This document shows, one piece after another, positions 25,019 to 33,330 of a stretch of 64,000 nt of DNA. The position numbers and the translations under genes were made by a program. The notes under the pieces are model-generated. The model made no database searches, was not told where the DNA came from, and was given only the letters and a program-made list of their open reading frames with translations. The stretch comes from Nocardia sp. BMG111209 (lineage in GTDB: Bacteria; Actinomycetota; Actinomycetes; Mycobacteriales; Mycobacteriaceae). The DNA is taken from assembly GCF_000381925.1 (NCBI RefSeq), contig NZ_KB907307.1, positions 2,108,001 through 2,172,000 of the forward strand. Reading direction: 5' to 3'. Position 1 is the stretch's first letter. The number at the start of each line of letters is the position of its first letter.

Positions 25019-26458
25019 TCAGCCCAGGTACACCGACTGGACGTGCCGGAACGACGCCAGGCCCTCCGGGCCCAGCTCACGGCCGATGCCGCTGTCCTTG
25101 ATGCCGCCGAACGGGCTGTGGTGGTCGATGTTGTAGAAGTTCACCCCCACCGTCCCGGTGCGAACCCGGGTGGCGAGCGCGCGAGCGCGTTCGGGGTCGG
25201 CGCTCCACACCGTGCCGCCGAGTCCGTAGGCGGAGTCGTTGGCGATGCGGACCGCGTCGTCCTCGTCGTCGTACGGGATCACCGCCAGCACCGGGCCGAA
25301 GATCTCCTCGCGCGCGATCACCGCGTCGTTGGCGACATCGGCGAAGACGGTCGGCGCGACGTACCAGCCCTTGTCCAGTCCCGCCGGCCGGCCACCGCCG
25401 GCGACGAGCCGGGCCTCGTCACGCCCCCTGGCGATATAACCCTCCACCCGCTCGCGCTGCCGCGCGCTGACCAGCGGGCCCAGGATGACGCCCGGATCGA
25501 AGGGGTCGCCGACCGGCAGCATCCCGACCAGTCCGGCGAACGCGTCGACCACCTCGCCGTAGCGGCTGCGGGGTGCGAGCACGCGGGTGCCGAGCATGCA
25601 GGTCTGCCCGCTGTTGACCAGGGTGCAGCTGAACATCTTGCCGACCTCGGTGGCGAGATCGACGTCGTCGAGCACGATGGTCGCCGATTTGCCGCCGAGT
25701 TCCAGGGTGACCGGGCGCAGCAGCCGGCCGCAGGTCTCGGCGATGATCCGCCCGGCCCGGGTGGAACCGGTGAAGGCCACCTTGTCCACGCCGGGGTGTT
25801 CGACCAGCGCGGCGCCGGTTTCCGGACCGCCGGTGACGATGTTCAGCACACCCGGGGGGATGCCGGCCGCGTTCGCGGCGTCGGCCACCTGATAGGCGTC
25901 CAGGGTGGTTTCGGGGGCCGGTTTCAACACAATCGTGTTACCCGCCGCCAGCGCCGGCGCGAGTTTGAAGAAGGTGAGCGTCTGCGGGAAGTTCCACGGC
26001 ACGATCGCGGCCACCACCCCGATGGGGACGTGCCGTACGACGGTGGTCCCGCCGGTCATCGAGGGGCGCTCGGTCTCGATCGGGGTGTCGCGCAGCAGGC
26101 CCGCGTAGTACCGGACCAGCGTGCCGGGGAATACCGCCTCCGACACCGAGGAGATGGTGATCGGCATACCGTTCTGGCTGGTCACCAGCCGGGCGATCTC
26201 GGATCCGCGTTCGTCGAGCGCGGTGGCGAAGCGGTCGAGGACCGCCGCGCGGCGCTCCGGTTCCCAGTGCGCCCAGCCCGCCGGATCGTCGAAGGCGCGG
26301 CGTGCGGCCGCGACCGCCGCGTCGACGTCCTCGGCCGCGGCCACCGGCGCGGTCGCGAGCGCCTCCTCGGTGGACGCCGAGATGATCTCGTAGCGCTGCG
26401 GGCCGCGGGCCCTGATCCATTCGCCGCCGATGAAGACGGTGTCGCTGTCCCGGTCCAT
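25019..26458 (-). CDS. Aldehyde dehydrogenase (NAD(P)-dependent)
   Basis: A 479-residue aldehyde dehydrogenase that oxidises an aldehyde to an acid. Catalytic residues are complete: Asn156 (VPWNFP), Glu253 (LELGGKS) and Cys287 (NSGQTCMLG). The Rossmann segment FTGSTRAGR binds the cofactor. It is in line with the ligase at 24920 (98-bp gap), so acid made here could be activated there. The SDR upstream could supply the aldehyde or act on the CoA ester. The substrate is not defined. Confidence 0.92.
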   Translation of the reverse strand: MDRDSDTVFIGGEWIRARGPQRYEIISASTEEALATAPVAAAEDVDAAVAAARRAFDDPAGWAHWEPERRAAVLDRFATALDERGSEIARLVTSQNGMPITISSVSEAVFPGTLVRYYAGLLRDTPIETERPSMTGGTTVVRHVPIGVVAAIVPWNFPQTLTFFKLAPALAAGNTIVLKPAPETTLDAYQVADAANAAGIPPGVLNIVTGGPETGAALVEHPGVDKVAFTGSTRAGRIIAETCGRLLRPVTLELGGKSATIVLDDVDLATEVGKMFSCTLVNSGQTCMLGTRVLAPRSRYGEVVDAFAGLVGMLPVGDPFDPGVILGPLVSARQRERVEGYIARGRDEARLVAGGGRPAGLDKGWYVAPTVFADVANDAVIAREEIFGPVLAVIPYDDEDDAVRIANDSAYGLGGTVWSADPERARALATRVRTGTVGVNFYNIDHHSPFGGIKDSGIGRELGPEGLASFRHVQSVYLG

Positions 26459-26480
26459 ATCGCATTCCTCGTCGATTGCC

Positions 26481-26498
26481 GCCCGGGTCGCCCCGGGC
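26481..26498. terminator. Hairpin between SDR and aldehyde dehydrogenase genes
   Basis: GCCCGGG-TCGC-CCCGGGC, a perfect 7-bp stem with a 4-base loop, 23 bp upstream of the aldehyde dehydrogenase start. It is the second of two tandem hairpins after the SDR gene. Confidence 0.45.
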
Positions 26499-26506
26499 TC
26501 GTCATG

Positions 26507-26541
26507 CCGGCCCGCCCGCAGTATGCGGCCGGGCGGGCCGG
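26507..26541 (-). terminator. Strong terminator hairpin after SDR gene
   Basis: CCGGCCCGCCCG and CGGGCGGGCCGG form a perfect 12-bp stem with an 11-base loop, beginning six bases after the SDR stop. There is no T-run, as is common in actinobacterial terminators. Confidence 0.65.
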
Positions 26542-26546
26542 TTCGT

Positions 26547-27419
26547 TCAGAGTTCGGGCAGTTGCATACTGTCGCCGGGCAGGGTCCAGGTGCTCGCGTC
26601 CATGATGGTGCCGAGGTGGGTGGCGATGTCCTCCACCGTCGCCGCCGGATTGCGGTATCCGGGGGTCTCGACGATCAGGTTGCGCGCGTACCGCCCGCCC
26701 GACGCGAAGAAGATCTCGCCTGTCTCCGAACAGGTTTCGTGGCACAGGTAGGCGACCATCGGGGCCACCTTCTCCGGGGCCATCGCCGCGTGCAGATGTT
26801 CGGGCAGCAGTTTCGCGGTCATCGCGGTCGCGGCGCCGGGCGACACGATGTTGACGTTGATCCCGGAGCGTGCGCCCTCGATGGCCAGCGTGCGGCCCAG
26901 GCCGACCATCGCCGATTTCGCGGAGGCGTAATTGGCCTGGCCCGCATTGCCGAACAGGCCCGCGACCGAGGTGGTCAGCACCACCCGACCGTAACCGCGC
27001 TCGCGCAGCACCGGCCACGCCGCCTTGGTGACCGCGAGCGTCCCGTACAGATGCACACCGTGCACGGCGTGCAGTTCCTCCTCGGACAGTTTCGCGAAGG
27101 AACGGTCGCGGAGGATGCCCGCGTTGTTGATCAGGATGTCCACCCGGCCGAACGCATCGAGCGCGGTGCGGACCACGGCCTCCCCCGCTCCGGTGTCGGC
27201 GACCGACGCGTCCACCGCCACCGCGGCGCCGCCCGCCGCGGAGATCTCGGCGCACAGCCGGCCCGCCGGGGTGTGCCCGGCGTCGTCCTTCAGATCGATG
27301 TCGTTGGCGACGATCCGCGCACCCCGCGCGGCGAGGACGCGGGCGTATGCTCGCCCGAGACCGCCCCCGGCGCCGGTGATGATCGCGACCCGATCGTCGA
27401 AACGTAGTTGGTCCGGCAC
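26547..27419 (-). CDS. SDR family oxidoreductase, 3-hydroxyacyl-CoA dehydrogenase (MFE-2) type
   Basis: A 290-residue short-chain dehydrogenase. It has TGAGGGLG (15-22), Asp40 after beta-2 (IVANDID) indicating NAD, NNAG (98-101), Ser151 and the YASAK pair Tyr164/Lys168. The opening TGAGGGLGRAYARVLAARGA and the long C-terminal lobe resemble the dehydrogenase part of multifunctional enzyme type 2, which oxidises 3-hydroxyacyl-CoA. GTG at 27419 is chosen because GGAGG lies five bases before it. It is divergent from the truncated ligase at 27598 across a palindromic site. Confidence 0.88.
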   Translation of the reverse strand: MPDQLRFDDRVAIITGAGGGLGRAYARVLAARGARIVANDIDLKDDAGHTPAGRLCAEISAAGGAAVAVDASVADTGAGEAVVRTALDAFGRVDILINNAGILRDRSFAKLSEEELHAVHGVHLYGTLAVTKAAWPVLRERGYGRVVLTTSVAGLFGNAGQANYASAKSAMVGLGRTLAIEGARSGINVNIVSPGAATAMTAKLLPEHLHAAMAPEKVAPMVAYLCHETCSETGEIFFASGGRYARNLIVETPGYRNPAATVEDIATHLGTIMDASTWTLPGDSMQLPEL

Positions 27420-27522
27420 AGACACCTCCGCCCGCGGGCGCCGCGCGCCGCGCAATTTCCTACTGTAGCCAACCGGTTCGTCGGTATCCGTCCGACGAAG
27501 GCCGCTTCAGCCGAAACTATAG

Positions 27523-27539
27523 CCCACCAAGTGGTTGGG
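27523..27539. promoter_or_regulatory. Candidate TetR operator, copy 5, SDR/ligase gap
   Basis: CCCACCAAGTGGTTGGG contains ACCA-AG-TGGT (27526-27535), roughly midway between the divergent SDR (27419) and truncated ligase (27598) starts. It is the best-formed copy of the family. Confidence 0.5.
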
Positions 27540-27597
27540 TTGGTATCGTCTGGACGAGGCACACCCGAGGCATCCCGCGGCGAGGAGGACCGGACAG

Positions 27598-28308
27598 ATG
27601 AGCAGTCACCGGACCATCGGCCCCGACGGCCCGCACCGATGGCGGACCGATTCCGCTGGGCCACCGCCGGAGTCGATCCCCCGGCTGCTCGACCGGATCC
27701 TCGCCACCGCCGCCGACCACCCGGCGCTGCCGTGGCCCGCCGACGACCGCATGAGCTTCGGCGAACTCGCCGGCGCCGCGGGCGCGGTCGCGCACGCGCT
27801 CGCCGCGATCACGAAACCCGGTGCGCGCGTGGCGATCCGGTCGACCCTCAGCCCGGAATGGGTGATCCTGCACTACGCCTGCGCCCTGTCCGGCCGGATC
27901 GCCGCCCCCTTCGACCCCGCCTGGACCGACGACGAGGTACGGCAGGCAGCCGAACTGAGCACCCCGGCAGTGGCGTTCACGGGCCCGGCTTCCACCGGCG
28001 GCACCGCCCTCCACGGCGTTCCGGCGCGCGAACTGGCGGCGTTGCGCGAATGGGCCTGGGCCGCACCGACCGCCGGACTACCCGAGATCCGGGCCACCGA
28101 TCCGTACCTGATCCGGTTCACCTCCGGCGCCCGCACCGCGACGGTGCTGAGCCAGTGCGCCGCACTCGACGCGGCCCGCGCGGCGACCGGCATCGATGTA
28201 TGGCCGAATCCGTCTCCGTACCAACGGCTCTCCGACCTCTGCCACGTCGTGCTCGGTGGCCTGGTGCACGCGGCCGGGGCTGTTCGGTCCGGCGCGGGAT
28301 CCGGCTGA
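27598..28308 (+). pseudogene. Truncated AMP-dependent ligase (N-terminal part only)
   Basis: A 236-residue reading frame that matches only the N-terminal part of an acyl-CoA ligase (LLDRILATAADHPALPWPAD, then GARVAIRSTLSPEWVILHYA). The phosphate loop has decayed to FTSGARTATVLSQ without the GTTGxPKG core, and the frame stops soon after, so the YGxTE, hinge and catalytic Lys are all missing. No continuation is seen in other frames before the next gene. It still has a start, a promoter and a palindrome, so it may be expressed, but it cannot be an active ligase. Confidence 0.7.
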
Positions 28309-28350
28309 GCGAGCCCGCGCGCAATCGCCACGGCGAGCCGATCCCCCCGA

Positions 28351-29316
28351 TCAGTCGCCGGGTTCGGCGCGCCGCGGCAGGACCGGCTCGGTATCGGGAT
28401 GCTGCCCCCGCTCGATCTGACGACCACGAGCCAGCTCGGCATCCACCTGGGCACCGAGCAGAATCGCGATATTGGTCAGCCACAACCAGATCAGCAGCAC
28501 GATGGCGCCGGCGAGGGATCCGTACACCTTGTTGTAGGAGCCGAAATGAGTCGCGTACAAGGTGAATCCGATCGACGCGACGACCCACACCACCACCGCC
28601 AGCACGGAACCCGGTGACAGCCAACGGAACCCGAGCTGCCGGGCATTGGGAGCCGCCCAGTAGAGCAACGCGACGAGCAGGGTCACCACGACGATCAGCA
28701 CCGGCCATTTGGCGATGTTCCAGGCGGCGACGGCCGCACTGCCCCAGCCGAGCCAATCGCCCACCCGCCGGGCCAGCGACCCGGTGAGCGAGACGGCCGC
28801 GGCGGTCACCGTGATCAGGATCAGCACCACGACGGTCAAGGCGATACGCAGCGGAAACGTCTGCCAGATCGGACGCCCCTCGGCGGTGCCGTAGATCGCG
28901 TTGACCGCCCGCATGAACGCACCCAGATAACTCGACGCCGACCACAGCGCGCTCACGATACCGATCACGGCGACCACACCCGCGAAGGACCGCGCACCCT
29001 GAAGTTGGTGCACCGCATCGATCAACAGCGCGGTACCACTGCCGGGCCCGATCCGGCGAACGGTATCGATCAGCGAATCGGTGGCCCCCCGCCCGAGCGC
29101 ACTGAGCAGGCCGGTCAGCACGATCAACCCCGGAAACAACGACAGCACACTGTAATACGTCAGCGCCGCCGCCCAATCGGTGAGATTGTTCTCCCGGAAC
29201 CGCCGCACCGACCGCCGCAACACCCCGCACCACGACTGCCGCGACAGATCACTCGGCCCGACCGGCGCATCACCCCGAGCTTCCGGTCCGGGGTGTTCCC
29301 CACGTTGTTCGCCCAT
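28351..29316 (-). CDS. YihY/BrkB family membrane protein
   Basis: A 321-residue inner-membrane protein with about six hydrophobic helices, for example IVLTGLLSALGRG, LTVVVLILITVTAAAVSLTG and LAGAIVLLIWLWLTNIAILLGA. The opening FRENNLTDWAAALTYYSVLSLFPG and the GSYNKVYGSLAGAIVLLIWLW block are signatures of the YihY (old BrkB/RNase BN) family. The molecular role is unknown. The ATG at 29316 follows GGCGGGT. It is convergent with the truncated ligase. Confidence 0.88.
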   Translation of the reverse strand: MGEQRGEHPGPEARGDAPVGPSDLSRQSWCGVLRRSVRRFRENNLTDWAAALTYYSVLSLFPGLIVLTGLLSALGRGATDSLIDTVRRIGPGSGTALLIDAVHQLQGARSFAGVVAVIGIVSALWSASSYLGAFMRAVNAIYGTAEGRPIWQTFPLRIALTVVVLILITVTAAAVSLTGSLARRVGDWLGWGSAAVAAWNIAKWPVLIVVVTLLVALLYWAAPNARQLGFRWLSPGSVLAVVVWVVASIGFTLYATHFGSYNKVYGSLAGAIVLLIWLWLTNIAILLGAQVDAELARGRQIERGQHPDTEPVLPRRAEPGD

Positions 29317-29487
29317 ACCCGCCTTCTCCACTGTCCGCCGGGTGCGGGCCCGTCGGCGACAGGCCGCCGCAACTCGCATCGACGAAGGGCGGGTACCCCG
29401 CACCGGCCCGGCGACACCGATGCCCGGCGCGCATCGGGAGATCAGCGGACAGTGCGCCGCGAATCCCTTCGCGGACAGGCGGATCGG

Positions 29488-30186
29488 TTACCGGGTGGCG
29501 GCCAGGACCTGTTTGGCGCGGTCGATGAGGGCGTCGAGGCCGAGTTCGAAGGTGCGGTCGCGGACCGGGTCGAGGCTGTAGCCGGCGGCGGCGAGGTGGG
29601 ACAGGTGGGGGCTGTCCTGTTCGTCGATCGGGGGGCGGGGGGTGGCGATGGCGGCGTCGAGTGTGCCGCGGCGTTGCAGCATGGCGAAGCCGCGGCTGTG
29701 GGTGGAGAGGGTGAAGTAGGTTTCCAGGGCGTCCTCGGGGGTGAAGCCGGCGTCGACCATGGTGGTGATGACGGCCTCGAGGCGTTGGTAGGTAACGCGA
29801 TTCGTGCCGGGGCCGTAGTCGGCGGTGTGCATGATCAGCAGATCGCACAGGACGGGGTTGTCGCGGAACAGGTCTCGCATCGTCATGAAATGGGTGCGCA
29901 GGCGTTCGTGCCAGGAACCGGTGCCGGTGAACGGCAGGGCGATCTCGTACTGGGCGAGGGCGCGGTCGCGCATCGCCTCCAGCAGTTGTTCCTTGCTGCG
30001 GAAGTACCAGTAGATGCTGGTGACGCCGACGTCCAGGCGGCGGGCCAGGGCCGGCATGCTCAGTTTCTCCACCGAGACCTCGGCGGCGAGGGCATAGGCG
30101 CCGTTGACGATCTCGTCGGCGGTGATCGAGCCGCGTTCGCGGCGTTGACGTCTCGGCTCGCCGGTCGTTTTCGCTGGGCGTGCCAC
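29488..30186 (-). CDS. TetR/AcrR family transcriptional regulator
   Basis: A 232-residue TetR-type protein. The helix-turn-helix is in LSMPALARRLDVGVTSIYWYF, about residues 42-62, and the C-terminal half resembles the TetR_C domain of larger members. The GTG at 30186 follows the stop of the upstream hypothetical gene by one base, so the two form an operon. The region upstream of that operon, shared with the hydrolase/P450 genes, carries two related palindromes, likely its operators. Confidence 0.84.
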   Translation of the reverse strand: MARPAKTTGEPRRQRRERGSITADEIVNGAYALAAEVSVEKLSMPALARRLDVGVTSIYWYFRSKEQLLEAMRDRALAQYEIALPFTGTGSWHERLRTHFMTMRDLFRDNPVLCDLLIMHTADYGPGTNRVTYQRLEAVITTMVDAGFTPEDALETYFTLSTHSRGFAMLQRRGTLDAAIATPRPPIDEQDSPHLSHLAAAGYSLDPVRDRTFELGLDALIDRAKQVLAATR

Positions 30187-30187
30187 G

Positions 30188-30790
30188 TCAGACCGGTAGC
30201 GGTTCGCCGCGGCCGCGGCGGGGGCGGCCGCCGATCCGGAAGGTCTCCACCTCGGCGAGGGGGCGCGCCGGATTCGCGACCGCGGCCAGCGCGCGGGCCT
30301 TGAACGCGCGGGCCGCGCGGCTCGGGGCATGTTCGGCGGCGGTGGTGCGGCTGCCCAGTTCGTCGGGGAGGCCCTCGCCCCAGAGGGTGACCTCGTGGCT
30401 GCCGCGGCCCAGGCAGCTCAGGGCCCAGTCGTGCACCCGCTCCTCGGTGGCGCACACGGTGGCGGACAGCGCGAACGACTGCGGCACCACCCGGGCCCGC
30501 CGCATCGCCATCGCGTCGTGCAGGTCCACCACGGTGGCGCCGAGGATCCGCAGCGGGAGTGGATCGCTGAGGTCGGCGGCGAGCACGGTGACGTCCCAGC
30601 CCGCCATCACCCGGTCGAACAGCCAGCCACCGGCCGCGTTCACCAGGTCGGCGGCGCTGTGCGTGACGACGGCCATGCGGTAGCGCAGGACGTGGCGGCG
30701 GGCGCGTTCGAGCGAACGGTCCAGGGGCAGCACCCCCGGGGCACCCCGGTCGACGGGGTTCGGTGACAGCACGGACACGGCACCTTCCAT
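30188..30790 (-). CDS. Conserved hypothetical protein
   Basis: A 200-residue protein I do not recognise. It is soluble, Arg-rich at the C-terminus (GGRPRRGRGEP), and has a central MAVVTHSAADLVNAAGGWLF and VTVLAADLSDPLPLRILGA that look like alternating beta/alpha structure. It is translated with the TetR gene (one-base gap), so it may be a cofactor or a partner of the regulator. The ATG at 30790 has GAGGGA directly adjacent, too close to be ideal; a GTG four codons in is an alternative start. Confidence 0.65.
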   Translation of the reverse strand: MEGAVSVLSPNPVDRGAPGVLPLDRSLERARRHVLRYRMAVVTHSAADLVNAAGGWLFDRVMAGWDVTVLAADLSDPLPLRILGATVVDLHDAMAMRRARVVPQSFALSATVCATEERVHDWALSCLGRGSHEVTLWGEGLPDELGSRTTAAEHAPSRAARAFKARALAAVANPARPLAEVETFRIGGRPRRGRGEPLPV

Positions 30791-31090
30791 TCCCTCGGAA
30801 ATCCGACGTTCCCGGCGCGGTCACAGCCCGCGCCGGCCCGACTATACGGTAAGCCCTTACGATATCGGCCGGAATCGCCGGAATCACTGGTGGAGGGCAA
30901 CTTTCGTGACCTGCGGCGGCTGCCGGAGGTCGCGGGCCATCGATCTCGGGCAATAGTTCCCGTACCCCTTGCGGGAATGCCTTACCATACGGTATTCGAT
31001 ATAAGTGAGCGCCGTCACGGTCTCGCGGCCTCGCGCGGACCGGATCGGCATCCGCCCGGCGTTCACCGAAGGCAGGAAGTGATACCAGCG
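30791..31090. promoter_or_regulatory. 300-bp divergent promoter region with two related palindromes
   Basis: The region separates the hypothetical/TetR operon from the hydrolase/P450 operon and holds no gene. Site 1 at 30844-30865 contains GTAAG-CC-CTTAC flanked by ATACG and GATAT. Site 2 at 30987-30995 is ATACGGTAT, followed shortly by CGATAT. The two sites share ATACGGTA and CGATAT, so one regulator probably binds both, most simply the TetR at 29488. Confidence 0.55.
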
Positions 31091-31954
31091 ATGCCCGTCA
31101 TCGATGTCAACGGCGGCCAGGTCGTCTACGAAATCCTGGGCGACACAGGGCAATTGATCGTCCTCACCCCGGGCGGCCGATTCGGCAAAGACTACCGCGG
31201 GGTGCGGCCGCTCGCCGAGCGGCTCGTCGCCGGCGGTCATCGGGTACTGCTGTGGGACCGGCCCAATTGCGGCGCGTCCGAGGTCCAGTTCTTCGGCCCC
31301 AGCGAATCCCACATGCGCGCCGATACGCTGCACGGCCTGCTGACCGCGCTGGAGCTCGGCCCGGTCGTGCTGGCCGGCGGCTCCGGCGGGGCGCGGGATT
31401 CGATGCTCACCGCGATCCGTTACCCGGAACTGGTCACAAAACTGGTGTTGTGGAATATCGTCGGCGGTATTCCGGGACTGTTCACGCTCAGCTGGGTGTA
31501 CATCATGCCGACCATTTCGGCGTTGCGCGCCAAGGGAATCGAGGGTCTGCTCACGGTGCCCGAATGGAAGCAGCGCATCCGGGACAACCCGCGCAACGAG
31601 GCGCGGCTGCTGGCCCTCGACGAAGCCGAGTTCACCCGGCTGACCCTGCGCTGGCTGCAGGCGTACGTGCCCACGCCGGGCCAGACCATCCCCGGTCTGA
31701 ACGACGATCTGCTCGTCGACATCCGGGTGCCGACCCGCATCATCCGCGGTGGCACCGACGATCCCGACCACCCCCGGCGCACCTCGCTCGAGGTGAGCTG
31801 CCTGATCCCCGGCGCCGAACTCGTCGACCCCCCGTGGGCGGAGGACGCCTGGGAGCAGTCCATCAAGGCGCAGGGCCGCGGCGAGGACGTCGGCATCTTC
31901 GACACCTGGGTCCTCGCCGCCCCGACCATCCTGGAATTCGTCGACCGAGCCTGA
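31091..31954 (+). CDS. Alpha/beta hydrolase
   Basis: A 287-residue alpha/beta-hydrolase. The strand-loop LLWDRPNCGASE and the nucleophile elbow LAGGSGGAR (Ser98) are clear; a cap region with YIMPTISALRAKG follows, and DDPDHPRR after strand 6 may carry the acidic residue. The C-terminal catalytic His is not obvious. The ATG at 31091 lies nine bases after GGAAG. It is followed 24 bp later by the P450 gene, so hydrolysis and oxidation of the same compound are likely. Confidence 0.85.
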   Translation: MPVIDVNGGQVVYEILGDTGQLIVLTPGGRFGKDYRGVRPLAERLVAGGHRVLLWDRPNCGASEVQFFGPSESHMRADTLHGLLTALELGPVVLAGGSGGARDSMLTAIRYPELVTKLVLWNIVGGIPGLFTLSWVYIMPTISALRAKGIEGLLTVPEWKQRIRDNPRNEARLLALDEAEFTRLTLRWLQAYVPTPGQTIPGLNDDLLVDIRVPTRIIRGGTDDPDHPRRTSLEVSCLIPGAELVDPPWAEDAWEQSIKAQGRGEDVGIFDTWVLAAPTILEFVDRA

Positions 31955-31977
31955 CCCGGCCCCCGAGAGGACCACGC

Positions 31978-33330
31978 GTGACCATCGAGAACCTGTTGCC
32001 GCACGACGAGCGGCCCGGCTACCACTTCGACCGACACACCGCCGAGTACCGGCACCGGTTCGAGGACATCACCCACGAGATGCACGACAGCTGCCCGGTG
32101 GCGTGGACCGAGACCTACGGCGGCCACTGGGTCGCGGCGGGCAATCGCGAGGTGTTCGAACTCGCCCGCTGCCCTTACGTTTCCAACGATCGCGACGTCA
32201 AGGGCGAGCGGCGCGGCTACCAGGGCATCACCATCCCGTCCGGCGAGGCCGCGATGCCGATCCGCAACGGCATCCTGGAGATGGACGGCCACGAGCACCG
32301 GGTGTACCGCTCGGTGCTCAATCCCTACCTCTCCCCCGCCGCGGTGAATCGCTGGATTCCCTTCGTGGACGAGGTGATCCGCGCCTGCATCGACGACCGC
32401 ATCGAGTCCGGCCGCATCGACTTCGTCGACGATCTGGCCAATATCGTGCCCGCCGTGCTCACCCTCGGGATGCTCGGAATCCCGTTGCACAAGTGGTCGA
32501 TCTACAACGAACCGGCCCATGCGTCGGTGTACACCCCGCCGGACTCCCCCGATATGGCCCGAGTGCAGCAGCTGCATCTGACGATGGGCATGGACCTGAT
32601 CGCGAATCTCAATGAGATCCGCGAGAATCCGCGTCCCGGCCTGATCGACGCGCTGGCCCGGATGTCCGTCGACGGCGAGAAGCCCGACGACCTCGACCTG
32701 CTCGGGCAGATGGCGTTGCTGATCGGCGGCGGCTTCGACACCACCACCGCCCTCACCTCGCATTCGCTGGAGTGGCTGTCCCAGCATCCCGACGAGCGTG
32801 AAACCCTCAGCCGCGAAAGGGATCTGCTGCTCAATTCGGCCACCGAGGAATTCCTGCGCTTCTTCACCCCGGCGCCCGGTGACGGCCGGACCATCTCCGA
32901 GGACTGCGAACTCGCCGGGCAGCGCTTCCAGGAGGGTGAGCGGCTGTGGCTGTCGTGGGCGATGGCCAACCGCGACCCGCAGGTCTTCGAGGAACCGGAT
33001 TCCGTGGTGCTGGACCGGAAGGGCAACCGCCACTACAGCTTCGGGCTCGGTATCCATCGCTGCATCGGTTCCAACGTGGCGCGCGCGGTGTTCAAGCGGA
33101 TGCTGACCGCGGTCCTGGACCGGATGCCCGACTACGTCTGCGATCCCGCCGGCACGGTGCACTACGACACGATCGGCGTCATCCAGGGCATGCGAAATCT
33201 GCCCGCCACCTTCACACCCGGCGAGCGGATCGGCGCGGGTCTCGAGGAGACCCTGCCCGTGCTGCAGCGGATGTGCGACGAGCAGCGGCTCGCGGCCCCC
33301 GTCACGGAAGGACGGACCGCGACCGAGTGA
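31978..33330 (+). CDS. Cytochrome P450
   Basis: A 450-residue soluble bacterial P450. The I-helix oxygen-binding motif is GGGFDTTTALTSH, the K-helix ExxR is in EEFLRFF, and the haem loop is FGLGIHRCIGSNVAR with the Cys ligand at 362. It needs a ferredoxin/reductase partner, none of which is encoded nearby. The GTG at 31978 lies after GAGAGG. It is in operon with the hydrolase. The substrate is unknown. Its 3' end overlaps the convergent PucR gene by 29 bp. Confidence 0.92.
   Translation: MTIENLLPHDERPGYHFDRHTAEYRHRFEDITHEMHDSCPVAWTETYGGHWVAAGNREVFELARCPYVSNDRDVKGERRGYQGITIPSGEAAMPIRNGILEMDGHEHRVYRSVLNPYLSPAAVNRWIPFVDEVIRACIDDRIESGRIDFVDDLANIVPAVLTLGMLGIPLHKWSIYNEPAHASVYTPPDSPDMARVQQLHLTMGMDLIANLNEIRENPRPGLIDALARMSVDGEKPDDLDLLGQMALLIGGGFDTTTALTSHSLEWLSQHPDERETLSRERDLLLNSATEEFLRFFTPAPGDGRTISEDCELAGQRFQEGERLWLSWAMANRDPQVFEEPDSVVLDRKGNRHYSFGLGIHRCIGSNVARAVFKRMLTAVLDRMPDYVCDPAGTVHYDTIGVIQGMRNLPATFTPGERIGAGLEETLPVLQRMCDEQRLAAPVTEGRTATE

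Noticed and set aside
27468..27480. CCAACCGGTTCG considered as another ACCA-NN-TGGT element
   Set aside because: The spacing between half-sites differs from the other copies.
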